Of a stretch of 43,016 bases of DNA, positions 17,809 to 25,594 are shown one piece after another; within the stretch, counting starts at the first letter, position 1, and every line of letters begins with the position of its first letter. Source of the stretch: an uncultured Veillonellaceae bacterium (lineage in GTDB: Bacteria; Bacillota; Negativicutes; Selenomonadales; Selenomonadaceae); NCBI GenBank assembly GCA_900314825.1, contig OMWS01000020.1, positions 1 to 43,016 of the forward strand, written 5' to 3'. The notes under the pieces are model-generated. The model was given only the letters and a program-made list of their open reading frames with translations, ran no database searches and was not told where the DNA came from. The translations under genes and the position numbers were made by a program.

Positions 17809-18399
17809 TCAAAGCATCCCTTTGGTAGAAGGAACCCCCGTCACTTTCGGATCGTGCTCGACGGCGATGCGCAATGCGTGGCCGAGGGCTTTGAAGATGG
17901 CTTCGACCTTGTGGTGCGAGTTGCGGCCGTAGAGCACGCGCACGTGGAGCGTGAGGCCGGCGTGGACGGCGAAGGCGCGCAAGAATTCTTCGACGAGCTC
18001 CGTATCGAAACCACCGATCATCGGCGCCATCTCCCCGCCTTCGTAGACGAGATACGGCCGCCCGCTGATGTCGAGCGAAACGAAGGCGAGCGCTTCGTCC
18101 ATCGGCAGGTAGAACGTGCCGTAACGACGAATGCCTTTCTTGTCGCCGATCGCTTTCTTGAACGCATCGCCGAGCGCGATGCCGATGTCCTCGACGCTGT
18201 GATGCCCGTCGACCTCGATGTCGCCATCGCAGACGAGCGCGAGGTCGAGGAGGCCGTGCGCCGTTAGTAACGTCAGCATATGGTCGAAAAAGCCGATCCC
18301 CGTATGGATGTCCGCCTCGCCGGTACCATCGAGGTTGATCGCGAGGCGGATGCCCGTCTCGGCCGTGCGCCGCTCGACGGCGGCGGCACGCGCGCTCAT
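17809..18399 (-). CDS. hisB: Imidazoleglycerol-phosphate dehydratase
   Basis: The 196-residue monofunctional dehydratase makes imidazole acetol phosphate. The manganese-binding motifs DGHHSVED and NSHHKVEA are present, and the N-terminal GTGEADIHTGIGFFDHML segment is typical. I chose the start at 18399 because GGGAGG lies six bases upstream and the ATG overlaps the hisC stop (ATGA). A longer reading to 18438 would overlap hisC by 43 bases without a site. It lacks the N-terminal phosphatase domain of enteric HisB, so histidinol phosphatase must be encoded elsewhere. No such gene is seen in this operon. Confidence 0.96.
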   Translation of the reverse strand: MSARAAAVERRTAETGIRLAINLDGTGEADIHTGIGFFDHMLTLLTAHGLLDLALVCDGDIEVDGHHSVEDIGIALGDAFKKAIGDKKGIRRYGTFYLPMDEALAFVSLDISGRPYLVYEGGEMAPMIGGFDTELVEEFLRAFAVHAGLTLHVRVLYGRNSHHKVEAIFKALGHALRIAVEHDPKVTGVPSTKGML

Positions 18400-19472
18400 G
18401 CTTGGCCTCCCATGAAGTCTTTGAGAACTTTCAGCCATGTGTCATTTTCCTGCCGCGTGCCCATGGAGATGCGCAGGCAGTTTGCGAGGCGCGGCGCATT
18501 TCCGAAATGGCGCACGCCGATACTCGCCTGTTCGAATGCCTTTGTCAATTCTTCCGAACGCTCCGTGTGGAACAGCACGAAATTCGTCTGCGACGGATAG
18601 ACCGTGAGGCCGTCGATTTTTTTCAATTCCTCGATCATGCGCTTGCGCTCAGCGATGACCATCTGGATGCGCGGCACGTATTCATCGCGCATCTGATAAA
18701 CGATGTCCGCCGTCACGAGCGACAGCGTATTCATGTGGTACGGCATGAAGGCGCGGCCGATCATGCGCATGACGTCCAGCGAGCCGATGGCATAGCCGAC
18801 GCGGCACGATGCGAGGCCGTAGGCCTTTGAGAACGTGCGTGCGATGATCATGTTCGGATAGTCCTTGAGAAGTCCCATGGCCGACTGTCCGTAGAATTCG
18901 ATGTACGCCTCATCGACGAGGAACACGCAGCTCATCGGCAGGTTGTCCGCGATGTACTGGATATCGGCGAGCGGAATGCCCGTGCCCGTCGGGTTGTTCG
19001 GGTTGCAGACGACGGCGAGCGCCGCTTTGTTCTCGACGGCCGTCTGGACGAATTTTTCCGCGTCAAACGTGTAATCGTCCTCAAGGTCGACAGGGATGCC
19101 CTGCGCTTCGGCGGCTGCCGCGTAAATGCCGTACATCGAGAACGATGGCTGCGGGTAGACGATCTTCGATGTCTTCGCATTGCCAAAGCAATAGAAAATC
19201 TTCTCGATGATTTCCGATGAGCCGTTGCCGAGCACGACCTGATTCGTGCCAACCTTGAAGTTCTTCGCAATCTGCTCCGTGAGATTCAAGTAATCCGTCG
19301 CGCCTGGATAGCGGTTGAATGCGACGCTCGCGAAGCGTCCCATGAGGCGGTCTTCGACGAGCGGCGGCATATTCAGCGTGCTCTCGTTCGCGTTCAGCGT
19401 AATTTCATACGGATTTTCATCCATTTCATATTCCGGGCGATCTGCGAGTCCCGGGCGATATTTCAAAGCCAT
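18396..19472 (-). CDS. hisC: Histidinol-phosphate aminotransferase
   Basis: The 358-residue fold-type I PLP enzyme transfers an amino group to imidazole acetol phosphate. The PLP lysine lies in RTFSKAYGLASCRVGY, the cofactor-binding loop is GNGSSEIIE, and NPNNPTGT is present. The N-terminus has the family NANEST segment. An AGGAG site precedes the ATG. It starts four bases from the hisD stop and overlaps hisB by four bases, showing tight translational coupling. Confidence 0.96.
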   Translation of the reverse strand: MALKYRPGLADRPEYEMDENPYEITLNANESTLNMPPLVEDRLMGRFASVAFNRYPGATDYLNLTEQIAKNFKVGTNQVVLGNGSSEIIEKIFYCFGNAKTSKIVYPQPSFSMYGIYAAAAEAQGIPVDLEDDYTFDAEKFVQTAVENKAALAVVCNPNNPTGTGIPLADIQYIADNLPMSCVFLVDEAYIEFYGQSAMGLLKDYPNMIIARTFSKAYGLASCRVGYAIGSLDVMRMIGRAFMPYHMNTLSLVTADIVYQMRDEYVPRIQMVIAERKRMIEELKKIDGLTVYPSQTNFVLFHTERSEELTKAFEQASIGVRHFGNAPRLANCLRISMGTRQENDTWLKVLKDFMGGQA

Positions 19473-19476
19473 AATA

Positions 19477-20814
19477 TCAATTTCTCCTTAATCTGATTGC
19501 ATTCGCATGCGCCCCGAGCCCTTCCGTCTCGGCGAGGCGGATGATGTCGTCCGAGACGGCCGCAAGCGCGGGCTGCGTGTACGAAATGATGCTCGTACGC
19601 TTCATGAAGGTCTCGACATTCAGCACGGAATAGTAGCGCGCCGTGCCGCCCGTCGGCAGCACGTGGTTTGGCCCAGCGAAGTAATCGCCTAAGGGTTCCG
19701 GCGAATACGCGCCGAGGAACACGGCGCCCGCATGGCGCACGTACGGCAGCAGCTGGAACGGGTTTGCCGTCAAGAGCTCCATATGCTCCGGCGCGGAGAC
19801 ATTCGCGAAGCGCATGGCCTGCATGATGTCCTCGGCGACGATGATCTTGCCGTTGCGGTCGATGGACGCCTGCGCGATTTCCTTGCGCGGCAGCTGCGCT
19901 AATTGTTTCTCTGCCTCTGCTGCAACCTTTTCCGCGAGTTCCTCATCGTCCGTGATCACGATGCTCGACGCGAGCGGGTCATGCTCGGCCTGGCTCAGCA
20001 TATCAGCCGCCGTGTAGACGGGGTCGGCCGTCTTGTCGGCAACGATGAGGATTTCGCTCGGCCCTGCCAGCATGTCAATGTCGACGTGGCCGTAGACTTC
20101 TTTTTTCGCGAGCGTCACGAAGATGTTGCCCGGCCCCGTGATCTTGTCGACGCGCGGCACCGTCTCCGTGCCAAACGCCATGGCCGCGATCGCCTGCGCG
20201 CCGCCGATCTTGTAGATCTTCTTCACGCCGGCCGCCCGCGCTGCGATGAGGACGTACGGATTGATCTTGCCGTTCTTCGGCGGCACCATCATGATGATCT
20301 CACCGACACCTGCGACAGAGGCAGGCACGGCGTTCATAATGACGGACGACGGATACGCCGCCGTGCCGCCCGGCACGTAGATGCCGACGCGGTCGAGCGG
20401 GATGATGGCCTGGCCGAGGATCGAGCCCGCGTCACGGTACGTCATCCACGAGTTCGGTTTTTGCTCCTCGTGATAGCGCCGCACATTTGCCGCTGCTTTT
20501 TTGAGAGATTCAACGACCGCAGGATCGGCCGCCGCTTCCGCCGCCGCAAATTCTTCTTCGCTGACGAGCATGTTTTCCGGCGTGAGGTCGACGCGGTCGA
20601 TGAGTTTCGTGTAATGCATGACGGCCTTGTCGCCATCCTTGCGCACGTCGCTGACAATCATGCGCACGAGCTCGGCGGCGCTCATGTCGCGGCCGAAGAG
20701 CTTCTTGTTGCCCTCGCGAATCTTTGGATTGAGCTCGACCTCGTCAAATGCCGCTTTCGTGAGCATGCGTTCGACTTCGCGTTCCCCGACATCCTTTGCT
20801 TTGACGATCCTCAT
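19477..20814 (-). CDS. hisD: Histidinol dehydrogenase
   Basis: The 445-residue zinc enzyme oxidises histidinol to histidine in two NAD-dependent steps. The N-terminal extension is followed by VGIYVPGGTAAYPSSVIM and KITGPGN. The zinc-ligand regions are MLSQAEHDPLAS (Gln and His) and GPNHVLPTGG (His), with SAPEHMEL near the catalytic residues. The length matches other HisD proteins. The ATG abuts the hisG stop, with GAGGAG inside the end of hisG. Confidence 0.97.
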   Translation of the reverse strand: MRIVKAKDVGEREVERMLTKAAFDEVELNPKIREGNKKLFGRDMSAAELVRMIVSDVRKDGDKAVMHYTKLIDRVDLTPENMLVSEEEFAAAEAAADPAVVESLKKAAANVRRYHEEQKPNSWMTYRDAGSILGQAIIPLDRVGIYVPGGTAAYPSSVIMNAVPASVAGVGEIIMMVPPKNGKINPYVLIAARAAGVKKIYKIGGAQAIAAMAFGTETVPRVDKITGPGNIFVTLAKKEVYGHVDIDMLAGPSEILIVADKTADPVYTAADMLSQAEHDPLASSIVITDDEELAEKVAAEAEKQLAQLPRKEIAQASIDRNGKIIVAEDIMQAMRFANVSAPEHMELLTANPFQLLPYVRHAGAVFLGAYSPEPLGDYFAGPNHVLPTGGTARYYSVLNVETFMKRTSIISYTQPALAAVSDDIIRLAETEGLGAHANAIRLRRN

Positions 20815-21477
20815 TTACTGCTCCTCGCTTTCCAAGACCTGCCGCAAGTCCTCCACCATCGGATGGATGCGGTCGAATTTCAATTTGTAGCTCACGCGGT
20901 TTGCGATGAGGCGCGCCGTGGCGTCCATGATGTAGGCGATTTCTTCGAGATTGTTTTCGCGAAGCGTCGTGCCCGTCTCGACGATATCGACGATGCTCTC
21001 CGAGAGGCCGACGATCGGGCCGAGCTCGATGGAGCCATTGAGCTTGATGTATTCCATCTGCATGCCGTGCGCGTTGAAAAACTGCTCGGCGATGTGCGGG
21101 AACTTCGTCGCGACGCGCGTGTGCGCGTAATCCATGAGCGTCGGGCGCTTGTCCGGCCGGTGCACGGCCATCATGAGATGACATTTGCCAAAGCCGAGGT
21201 CGAGAAGCTCATAGACATTCTTGCCCGACTCCATGAGCACGTCCTTGCCGATGACGCCGATGTCCGCCGCGCCATACTCGACATACGTCGGCACGTCCGC
21301 CGTCTTCGAGACGATGAAGCGGATCTTCTTCTCCTCGTTCGTGATGATCAGCTTGCGCGACTTGTCGGACAGCCCGTCCGCCGTGTAGCCGATCTTTTCA
21401 AATAACGATGTCGAAAGGCCGAATAACTTCCCCTTCGGCAGCGCCACGGTCAAATATTCCGAATCACTCGCTTGCAT
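20815..21477 (-). CDS. hisG: ATP phosphoribosyltransferase, short form
   Basis: The 220-residue catalytic subunit is the short HisG type that lacks the C-terminal histidine-sensing domain, so it needs HisZ, encoded just right of this operon. Visible features are LTVALPKGKLF at the N-terminus, the VEYGAADIGVIGKD phosphate-donor region and the PRPP-type segment VDIVETGTTLRENNL. It is the first gene of the his operon, with AGGAGGG before its ATG, a clear promoter, and a perfect 14-bp palindrome between promoter and gene. Confidence 0.97.
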   Translation of the reverse strand: MQASDSEYLTVALPKGKLFGLSTSLFEKIGYTADGLSDKSRKLIITNEEKKIRFIVSKTADVPTYVEYGAADIGVIGKDVLMESGKNVYELLDLGFGKCHLMMAVHRPDKRPTLMDYAHTRVATKFPHIAEQFFNAHGMQMEYIKLNGSIELGPIVGLSESIVDIVETGTTLRENNLEEIAYIMDATARLIANRVSYKLKFDRIHPMVEDLRQVLESEEQ

Positions 21478-21524
21478 GATTCCCTCCTGCGATAAAATTC
21501 TTTATTTTGGTAAAGTAGTAACGT

Positions 21525-21538
21525 ACGAATATATTCGT
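21525..21538. promoter_or_regulatory. Palindromic operator of the his operon
   Basis: ACGAATATATTCGT is a perfect 14-bp palindrome just downstream of the hisG -10 box. Its position suits a repressor. The TrpR-like YerC homologue encoded at 23.6-23.9 kb is the natural candidate, since this group has been proposed to regulate histidine genes in Firmicutes. Confidence 0.6.
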
Positions 21539-21539
21539 T

Positions 21540-21568
21540 ATGATAGCATGGAAACCTGTAAACGTCAA
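21540..21568 (-). promoter_or_regulatory. hisG operon promoter
   Basis: The minus strand has TTGACG, 17 bases, then TATCAT, about 63 bases upstream of the hisG ATG. No T-box or leader peptide is recognised in the short leader. Confidence 0.7.
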
Positions 21569-21625
21569 GGGTCTATCGAACGCAAAACTATCAAAGACAA
21601 GAGAAGTGGAGCGCATGTTCCCAAA

Positions 21626-21826
21626 GCCTCCCACTCTGGGGGAGGTGCCGAGCGAATGCGAGGCGGAGAGGGTCACGCTGTTTCAAGATTCTCGATTCTA
21701 TCGAAAGAATAGCGAATCAACGCAGGCCGCTACCCTCTCCGACCCCTTCGGGGCCACCTCTACCTAAAGGACAAAGCGACCACTAAGCGCTAAAGCGCTA
21801 AGTGTCTGCTTTCCCCAGGGGGAGGC
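21626..21826. repeat. Large palindromic element, copy B
   Basis: The ends read GCCTCCCAC and AGGGGGAGGC, with GAGAGGGT and ACCCTCTCC further in. The centre has GATTCTCG/GAATC pairing like copy C. The left tip hairpin is empty, while the right one is split by the nested small palindrome at 21774-21811. It lies between the HD-domain gene stop and the hisG promoter. No protein is encoded here. Confidence 0.8.
21774..21811 (+). repeat. Nested small palindrome in copy B
   Basis: This 38-nt copy has AAGC/GCTT ends, CACT-A-AGCGC, a TAAA loop and GCGCT-A-AGTG. With about 10 flanking bases on each side it is identical to the reverse complement of the copy at 29939. Confidence 0.8.
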
Positions 21827-21832
21827 GTAGGT

Positions 21833-22360
21833 TCAATTTGCTTCATCCGCTTCGCGTAACAAGCGAAGTTCAATCGAATCATCCAGCTTCGCTGGCTCGT
21901 GATGACGTTCGATGATGTCCGCTTCTTCGAACAATCCGATGCCGCGTAACAATTCTGCCCCAATCTGCGGATGATGATAATATACATGAAGCATCGCGCT
22001 CGTTCCATCCTCCGCCCAACGCCTCGACCGTTCAGGAAAAAAATGAACGAGCAGCACGCAAAGGACCTTCCCCAAAATATCGAGGTCGCCCTTTCTTCTT
22101 CCAACGTCATGCAACAACGCCGAGCGTTCAAGCAGTGCGCGATCGACTTGCATCCGTTCCTGCAGTTCTAACGCATCCACGAGCTCCATCGCCGTCCGCG
22201 CGACATTCAGCGCGTGCCGCTGGTCAGCGCGATGCATAGCGTAGAAGAGCGGCAGTGCGTTCTGCGGCAATACCGAGGCAACATACGCGCGATCTTCTTC
22301 TATGATGTGCGCGGTCATCGCACGAACGAACTGACGCACGCGGCCAAGCGTGCTGCTCAT
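21833..22360 (-). CDS. HD-domain phosphohydrolase-like protein
   Basis: The 175-residue protein carries HD-superfamily metal motifs: MHRADQRHALNVA, ALLHDVGR (the HD pair), YYHHPQIGAELL, IIERHHE and a final Asp in LREADEAN. Such proteins hydrolyse phosphate esters, often of nucleotides; the substrate is unknown. Its ATG overlaps the hisZ stop (ATGA), so it is translated with the histidine regulatory subunit. Copy B of the palindromic element follows its stop. Confidence 0.8.
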   Translation of the reverse strand: MSSTLGRVRQFVRAMTAHIIEEDRAYVASVLPQNALPLFYAMHRADQRHALNVARTAMELVDALELQERMQVDRALLERSALLHDVGRRKGDLDILGKVLCVLLVHFFPERSRRWAEDGTSAMLHVYYHHPQIGAELLRGIGLFEEADIIERHHEPAKLDDSIELRLLREADEAN

Positions 22361-23541
22361 CCGAGATAGACGAGCGCAGCGTAGCCTTTTTCAACTTGTG
22401 CTTTCGCCGCATCTTCCTTCGTCATCGGCACGAGCGCGAGCTCTGCGACCTTGCCTTCGCTGCGGAGGCTCGATGCGCGGTTCACGGCCTCTTCTTCCTT
22501 GCCCGCCGCATAGGCGACGAAAGCATCCTTGTGCGCGGCTGGTGCGCCGATGCCTTGGCGCTCGAGTGCGAGCAGCACGCGCTCGATGCCGAGCGCGAAG
22601 CCCGTCGCCGGGCACGCGCAGCCGAAGTCTGACAGCATGTGATCGTAGCGGCCGCCGCCCGCGAGCGGATAGCCGAGGCCTGCCGTGTACACTTCGAACA
22701 CGAGCCCCGTGTAATAGCTGAAATCGCGGATGAGGCCAAGGTCGAAGCGCACGAAGCGCTCGACGCCATACGACGCGAGCAAGCGATAGACCGCGGAGAG
22801 ATTGTCGAGCGCACGACGGCTCTTTTCGCCGAGCGCGAGGCTGTACGCCTTCGTCAGCACATCCTGTCCGCCCGAGAGCTCTGGCAGCTGGCGCAAGGCT
22901 TTCTTCGCCTGCGCCGCGATGGAGAGCGCCTCGATGGCCGCGTCATACGCGACAAGATCGTGCTGCTCGAGCGCGTCCTTCAGCGTCTGCTGATCGTCCT
23001 CTGAGAGACGGTACTGCTCCATGATGCCGGCCGCGAACTCCACTTGGCCGAGGCAGACCTGGAACTTTTTCAAGCCGGAACGCAACAAGCTCTGGATGGC
23101 GAGCGCGAGCACTTCCGCATCCGCTGCGGCTGACGCGGAGCCGATGAGCTCGACGCCCGCCTGATAAAATTCGCACTGCCGTCCCATCTGGCTCTGTTCC
23201 GAGCGGAACACGCTGCTGATGTACGACAGCTTCAGCGGCAGCGGCGCGTCCTTGAGGCGGCTGCCGACGACGCGCGCGATCGGCGTCGTCATCTCGTGCC
23301 TGAGCGCCAGCGTCCGCCCGCCCTTGTCAAAGAGCTTGAACAATTGTGGCGTGAGCGTCCGCCCGCTGTCCATCGTCAGCGTGTCGATGTACTCGATCGT
23401 CGGCGTCACGACTTCGTCATAGCCCCAAAGCGCGAACAGCCGCGCGAGCTGCGTCTCGATCGCGCGCTTGCCCGTCGCCTCGCCCGGCAGATAATCGCGC
23501 GTACCGTAAGGGATTTCCAAAACCTGTCTTTCCGTGCCCAT
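22357..23541 (-). CDS. hisZ: ATP phosphoribosyltransferase regulatory subunit
   Basis: The 394-residue protein is a histidyl-tRNA synthetase paralogue lacking the anticodon domain function. It forms the allosteric partner of short HisG and senses histidine. Class II motifs are visible: IPYGTRDYLPGEA at the start, motif 2 around SYISSVFRSEQSQMGR, and the late SYYTGLVFEVYT and LAGGGRYDHML segments. AGGAGA precedes the ATG. It is encoded with a YerC-like regulator upstream and an HD protein downstream, apart from hisG but only about 0.9 kb from it. Confidence 0.93.
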   Translation of the reverse strand: MGTERQVLEIPYGTRDYLPGEATGKRAIETQLARLFALWGYDEVVTPTIEYIDTLTMDSGRTLTPQLFKLFDKGGRTLALRHEMTTPIARVVGSRLKDAPLPLKLSYISSVFRSEQSQMGRQCEFYQAGVELIGSASAAADAEVLALAIQSLLRSGLKKFQVCLGQVEFAAGIMEQYRLSEDDQQTLKDALEQHDLVAYDAAIEALSIAAQAKKALRQLPELSGGQDVLTKAYSLALGEKSRRALDNLSAVYRLLASYGVERFVRFDLGLIRDFSYYTGLVFEVYTAGLGYPLAGGGRYDHMLSDFGCACPATGFALGIERVLLALERQGIGAPAAHKDAFVAYAAGKEEEAVNRASSLRSEGKVAELALVPMTKEDAAKAQVEKGYAALVYLG

Positions 23542-23601
23542 GTCATCTCTCCTGTTTCAATGGTTCCTCTGTTATTTGCAGCAATTCATGAGAACGCGGC
23601 G

Positions 23602-23913
23602 TTATTCAAGCTCTTTCGCCTGCTTCGCTTTCAAGCGCTCCAAGATAAGCTTGTAACCGTCCGCGCCGTAATTCAGGCAACGCTTCACACGGCTGATCGT
23701 TGCCGTGCTCGCGCCCGTCCGCTCGACGATATCGTCGTACGTATGCTTCGCATCAAGCATCCGCGCAACCTCGAGCCGCTGCGACAGCGCCTTGAGCTCG
23801 CTGACCGTGCAGATGTCCTCGAAGAACTGATAGCACTCTTCGACCGAGCCGAGCGACAGCACCGCCTCGCAGAGCTGCTCGCTGAGCTCATCCCGGAGTT
23901 TCGGATTCGTCAT
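23602..23913 (-). CDS. yerC: TrpR-like regulator of the YerC/YecD family
   Basis: The 103-residue helical protein matches the YerC/TrpR-like family. It has the helix-turn-helix TYDDIVERTGASTATISRVK and an N-terminal helical dimer region with ALSQRLEVARML. Comparative work has proposed that such proteins control histidine genes in Firmicutes, and the location directly upstream of hisZ fits. Histidine or a histidine-pathway metabolite would be the expected co-repressor, which is an inference. GAGGG lies seven bases from the ATG. It is the first gene of a unit with hisZ and the HD protein. Confidence 0.88.
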   Translation of the reverse strand: MTNPKLRDELSEQLCEAVLSLGSVEECYQFFEDICTVSELKALSQRLEVARMLDAKHTYDDIVERTGASTATISRVKRCLNYGADGYKLILERLKAKQAKELE

Positions 23914-23961
23914 CCGTCATCCCTCTTTTCCTTTCATCCTTTACTTTGCGAAATTTGTTTC

Positions 23962-23990
23962 ATTGTAACACAAGGAACACGTTCATGCAA
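23962..23990 (-). promoter_or_regulatory. Promoter of the yerC-hisZ-HD unit
   Basis: The minus strand has TTGCAT, 17 bases, then TACAAT, about 48 bases before the yerC ATG. An AT-rich, roughly palindromic CGAAATTTG lies just downstream but does not match the hisG palindrome well. Confidence 0.6.
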
Positions 23991-23993
23991 GTG

Positions 23994-24026
23994 AAAAGGG
24001 ACTGCTGCGCAAAACAGCAATCCCTT
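23994..24026 (-). terminator. Terminator of the CsgG-like operon
   Basis: On the minus strand AAGGGA-T-TGCTG pairs with CAGCA-G-TCCCTT, leaving a seven-base loop, and is followed by T residues. It lies just after the last CsgG-like gene and before the yerC promoter. Confidence 0.75.
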
Positions 24027-24037
24027 GAATCTGTCAC

Positions 24038-24721
24038 TTATTTCGTTTTCTTCAACATGTTGATCGGCTCCAAGAGCTTTTGCACGGAGTCCGCTGACGC
24101 GCGAAAAATGGCGGTATCGACGTTTTCCCCTGTCAGCTCATAGCTGTCCCAGCTATACGCCGGAACGCTGCTGGACCCGACTCCAAAAAGCGGAAGCGGG
24201 ACGACGACCGAGCCCGAGGTGGTTTTGGAGCTTCCCTTGCCGCGTCCTGCCGAGACGATCGTCCCCGTATGCGTGTCCGCGATTTTCAGCACGATGCTGG
24301 CATCGACCACTTGGGAATCCGTCTCTACCACGAACACGCCCGTCGATTCGCTGTGGTGGGAAAAGCTCGAGATATTTCCATAGACGACGTAATCTACCTG
24401 CAAGAGCTTGCCGATCTTCTCGATGTCGTCTCCATTGATGTCGCCTTCGGTGTCAATGCCCTGCGCATCCAGCGCCGCTTGGCTCTCTTCCAGCGTCTTG
24501 ATCGCGAACTTCGACTGCTTGAACATGCATTCGCCGATGAATTCCGATGCCTTCTCCGCCAGGAGTGCACGCGTATCCGTATTGTCCGTGCCGCGAAAGC
24601 CGATGGGGATCACCGCAATAGAACTCCCCGGCCGGATGCCAGCTTCCGCCGGCACCGCAGAGCACAGCATCCAGATGCAAAGGAAAATGGAACCGAGGGC
24701 GACGCCCCACTTCTTGATCAT
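24038..24721 (-). CDS. Exported CsgG/LpoB-like protein (operon gene 6)
   Basis: The 227-residue protein has a signal peptide (MIKKWGVALGSIFLCIWML, cleavage near PAEA-G) and then a CsgG/LpoB-like domain. Its strands read SIAVIPIGF and VDYVVYGNISSF, with the family-type segment IEKIGKLLQVDYVV between them. A glycine/serine-rich stretch near residues 165-190 (VPLPLFGVGSSSVPAYSW) could be an exposed or membrane-facing loop. Proteins of this fold assemble at the outer membrane or activate envelope enzymes; the role here is unknown. GAGG supports the second in-frame Met as start, about nine bases after the previous stop. It is the last gene of the operon. Confidence 0.7.
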   Translation of the reverse strand: MIKKWGVALGSIFLCIWMLCSAVPAEAGIRPGSSIAVIPIGFRGTDNTDTRALLAEKASEFIGECMFKQSKFAIKTLEESQAALDAQGIDTEGDINGDDIEKIGKLLQVDYVVYGNISSFSHHSESTGVFVVETDSQVVDASIVLKIADTHTGTIVSAGRGKGSSKTTSGSVVVPLPLFGVGSSSVPAYSWDSYELTGENVDTAIFRASADSVQKLLEPINMLKKTK

Positions 24722-24729
24722 ATTCTGCC

Positions 24730-25584
24730 TCATTTCAAAAACAGCTTGTTGTCCGCCAAATCATTTTCCAGATCGCCGATGAGCTTCTTCGCCACGCTGT
24801 CGAGCGCCTTGTCGAGTTCCTTTTCGGAAGCCTCCGTGCTGCCCGAATGTATGCCGAAAATCGTGAAATTGCTGACTTTGCCGCGTCCCGTCTCGCGCTT
24901 CGACCAGACGACTTCGCCCGTGTCCGCTTTGATGATGCGCATGTCCGCAATGATGCCGACGCCGGCATCATCCTGCGAGGACGACGAGATCACATTGCCC
25001 AAAAGGCCGCCAAGCCCAGGGAGCAGATAGCCGAGTGCCGTCGATGCAATCGCCTTCCCCGTCGCATAATCCGTGTCTTCCCACGAGCCCGTACCGATGG
25101 ATTGGATCGTGCCCTGCAAAAGGTATTCCGCATCATGCGCCTTGCCGATGCTCGACGTCACCGCAGGCGCGACGGTCTGTCCGACATCTGCCGTGGCGAT
25201 GGATTGCGCCGTGGCATCTTGGAAGGCCGGACTCTCGAAGACGGCGCTGAGGTCGCCGCTTTCCATCGCGGATTTCGCGGCTGCGTATTCCGGCTGGTGT
25301 TCGTCATAGAGCAGCTGTTCCATGTCCTGCTGGACCGGCTTTGCTTCCTTCAAGTTGAACTTCTGCGTCGCGACGAGCTTCGTCATGACGATATCCGAGA
25401 AACGGCTCGCGGAGTCGAGATCGCGGAAGCGCGTGTCGTCCGTGAATTTCATGAGCACGCACGTCGGATTGCGGTGCAGCGAAACGTTCGCAGCATCCTC
25501 AGCGGTGGCCGCTGACACCGAATCAGGCCAAGCAAAAATCGCGCATGCGGCGAGCGCGGCAAGCATTGTTTTGCTGTTTTTCAT
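24730..25584 (-). CDS. Exported CsgG-like protein with a glycine-rich segment (operon gene 5)
   Basis: The 284-residue protein starts with a signal peptide. LAAC at residues 11-14 could be a lipobox, but a signal peptidase I site near SVSA-A is equally plausible. The mature region shows CsgG-type strands (VLMKFTDD at the start, IGKAHDAEYLLQGTIQ later) and ADMRIIKADTGEVVWSKRE, the conserved strand pair after the GKLLGA-like motif. Between them lies a hydrophobic glycine-rich stretch (ALGYLLPGLGGLLGNVISS). GAGGG lies seven bases before the chosen ATG. It is tightly packed with both neighbours. The function is unknown. Confidence 0.7.
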   Translation of the reverse strand: MKNSKTMLAALAACAIFAWPDSVSAATAEDAANVSLHRNPTCVLMKFTDDTRFRDLDSASRFSDIVMTKLVATQKFNLKEAKPVQQDMEQLLYDEHQPEYAAAKSAMESGDLSAVFESPAFQDATAQSIATADVGQTVAPAVTSSIGKAHDAEYLLQGTIQSIGTGSWEDTDYATGKAIASTALGYLLPGLGGLLGNVISSSSQDDAGVGIIADMRIIKADTGEVVWSKRETGRGKVSNFTIFGIHSGSTEASEKELDKALDSVAKKLIGDLENDLADNKLFLK

Positions 25585-25594
25585 CTGCAATCCC

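Noticed and set aside
19903..21405. Long plus-strand open frame opposite hisD and hisG (500 codons)
   Set aside because: It is antisense to two clearly functional genes, is rich in Arg, Asp and His as expected for GC-rich shadow frames, and has no recognisable domain or promoter.
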